Notes under the pieces: model-generated
Database searches by the model: none
The model's input: the letters and a program-made list of their open reading frames with translations, nothing else
What the model was told of the DNA's origin: nothing
Part shown: positions 5,191 through 5,973 of the stretch, in pieces
Numbering within the stretch: the stretch's first letter is position 1
Layout: the number at the start of each line of letters is the position of its first letter
Source of the DNA: SCTG01 sp964384595
Lineage (GTDB): Bacteria; Nitrospirota; Nitrospiria; Nitrospirales; NS-4
Direction of reading: 5' to 3'
Length of the DNA: 5,973 nt
NCBI GenBank assembly: GCA_964384595.1
Contig: CAYLLY010000127.1
Location: 1 to 5,973, forward strand
Translations under genes and position numbers: made by a program

Positions 5191-5973
5191 TTACTTCGCG
5201 TCCTTCGCGCAGCGGAAGCCGATGGTGTTGGCGCGGTGATTGGGGTAGCTATCGCGCCGGAGGGCCACGCGGGCGCCGTTGGCGTGGTTGTACCAGGAGC
5301 CGCCCCGCAGCGCCCGTTTTTCGCCGCTCTCCGGCCCCTTGGGATTGTGGTCGGGGCTGGCATGATAAAACTCAGACCCGACCCAATCCGCCACCCATTC
5401 GGAGACGTTCCCGGCCATATCGTGGACGCCGTAGGGGCTGGCGCCGTTGGGAAAGCTCCCGCCGGGCTTCAGCACGCCCGCCAGGGTCTTGGCCTCGAGC
5501 AGGTCGAACCCCTTGGCGTCCCACCAGGCGCCCCACGCATCGTAGCTCATCAGATCCTGACCCGCCCACGAGCTGGCGCTGTTGAGGCGGGACCGGTCCC
5601 AGTCCGGGCCCCAGGGAAACACCTTGCCGTCCGGCCCGCGCGCCGCCTTTTCCCATTCGGCCTCCGTCGGGAGACGCTTGCCGGCCCACTCGCAATAGGC
5701 CCTGGCGTCATGCCAGTCCACGTTGACCACCGGCAGGTTGGCGGCCCCCGGAGGAACCTTCCCGCCCTCCCACAGATTCCGCGTCCGGTCCTGCGCATCC
5801 TTCGGGTTGGCCGGAGGACGGTGCTTGGCGGCCTGCACGAACTTGAGGTACCGGGCGTTGGTGACTTCGAACTTGTCGATCAGGAAGGCGTCCAGCATCA
5901 CGGGATGCTGGGGAAATTCGTCCTCCAGGTTGCATTGCTTGTTCGGGCCACAGTCATCGATCTTGCTCCACTC
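5191..5973 (-). CDS. SUMF1/FGE-sulfatase-fold protein, 5' end beyond the window
   Basis: The last 260 residues of a formylglycine-generating-enzyme-like (SUMF1) fold are visible, open to the window edge. An ATG at 5898 and a GTG at 5901 exist but fall inside the domain, so they are not the start; the usual N-terminal Pro-Gly-Gly-x-Phe-x-Met-Gly part must lie upstream. Motifs, numbered from the edge: PQHPVMLDAFLIDKFEVTN (21-39), PVVNVDWHDARAYCEWAGKR (81-100), LPTEAEWEKAARG (101-113), YGVHDMAGNVSEWV (181-194), RALRGGSW (220-227) and the terminal IGFRCAKD (251-258). True formylglycine-generating enzymes carry a Cys-x4-Cys copper/substrate site shortly after the GGSW-like motif. Here that stretch reads YNHANGARVALRR, without Cys, so sulfatase activation is unlikely. 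Related roles in this fold include structural, ligand-binding and sulfoxide-synthase-associated proteins. The next gene has its own promoter 8 nt after this stop, so it need not be cotranscribed. Confidence 0.9.
   Translation of the reverse strand, partial: EWSKIDDCGPNKQCNLEDEFPQHPVMLDAFLIDKFEVTNARYLKFVQAAKHRPPANPKDAQDRTRNLWEGGKVPPGAANLPVVNVDWHDARAYCEWAGKRLPTEAEWEKAARGPDGKVFPWGPDWDRSRLNSASSWAGQDLMSYDAWGAWWDAKGFDLLEAKTLAGVLKPGGSFPNGASPYGVHDMAGNVSEWVADWVGSEFYHASPDHNPKGPESGEKRALRGGSWYNHANGARVALRRDSYPNHRANTIGFRCAKDAK

Overview
The window is GC-rich bacterial DNA and is almost completely coding, with every supported gene on the minus strand. Gram-negative envelope features dominate: two TonB C-terminal domains, an outer-membrane beta-barrel, a periplasmic thioredoxin and a secreted TPR protein. 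The gene mix, including a formylglycine-generating-enzyme-like (SUMF1-fold) protein, resembles Nitrospira/Nitrospirota or a related high-GC Gram-negative. That assignment is inference; there is no rRNA or marker gene here.

In transcription order (high to low coordinates): (1) 5973-5191, the 3' part of a SUMF1-fold protein that lacks the catalytic cysteine pair and runs off the window. (2) A good sigma70-type promoter (TTGACA, 17-nt spacer, TAAGAT) at 5183-5155, just after that gene's stop. (3) 5129-4824, a small secreted protein rich in His, Met and Cys. (4) A 95-bp spacer with a nested palindromic repeat and a long-range inverted repeat able to mask the next ribosome-binding site. (5) 4728-3646, an outer-membrane barrel whose mature N-terminus carries a CGSASC motif. 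(6) 3631-3116, a TlpA-type thiol:disulfide protein (WCKPC). (7) A 95-bp spacer with a weak promoter candidate and a small palindrome. (8) 3020-2403, a secreted protein with a TonB C-terminal domain and a TonB-box-like segment. (9) 2406-1354, a periplasmic protein of nine TPRs. (10) 1357-467, a conventional membrane-anchored TonB. (11) 458-1, a MOSC-domain protein starting at GTG and cut by the window edge.

The genes from 5129 down to 458 look like one or two transcription units. The TonB-like, TPR and TonB genes overlap by 4 bp (ATGA) at both junctions, the barrel gene ends within the tlpA start region, and MOSC follows TonB by 8 bp. A reasonable model is an envelope system. A small metal-binding-looking protein, a Cys-bearing outer-membrane barrel and a thioredoxin would handle metal or thiol chemistry, and the TonB/TPR/TonB set would supply energy transduction to the outer membrane. 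No ExbB, ExbD or canonical TonB-dependent receptor lies in the window.

The most unusual item is the 205-residue protein at 2403-3020. It pairs a cleavable signal peptide and a receptor-like TonB box with a TonB C-terminal domain. Its last ~100 residues align without gaps to the neighbouring anchored TonB, but its N-terminus is unrelated.
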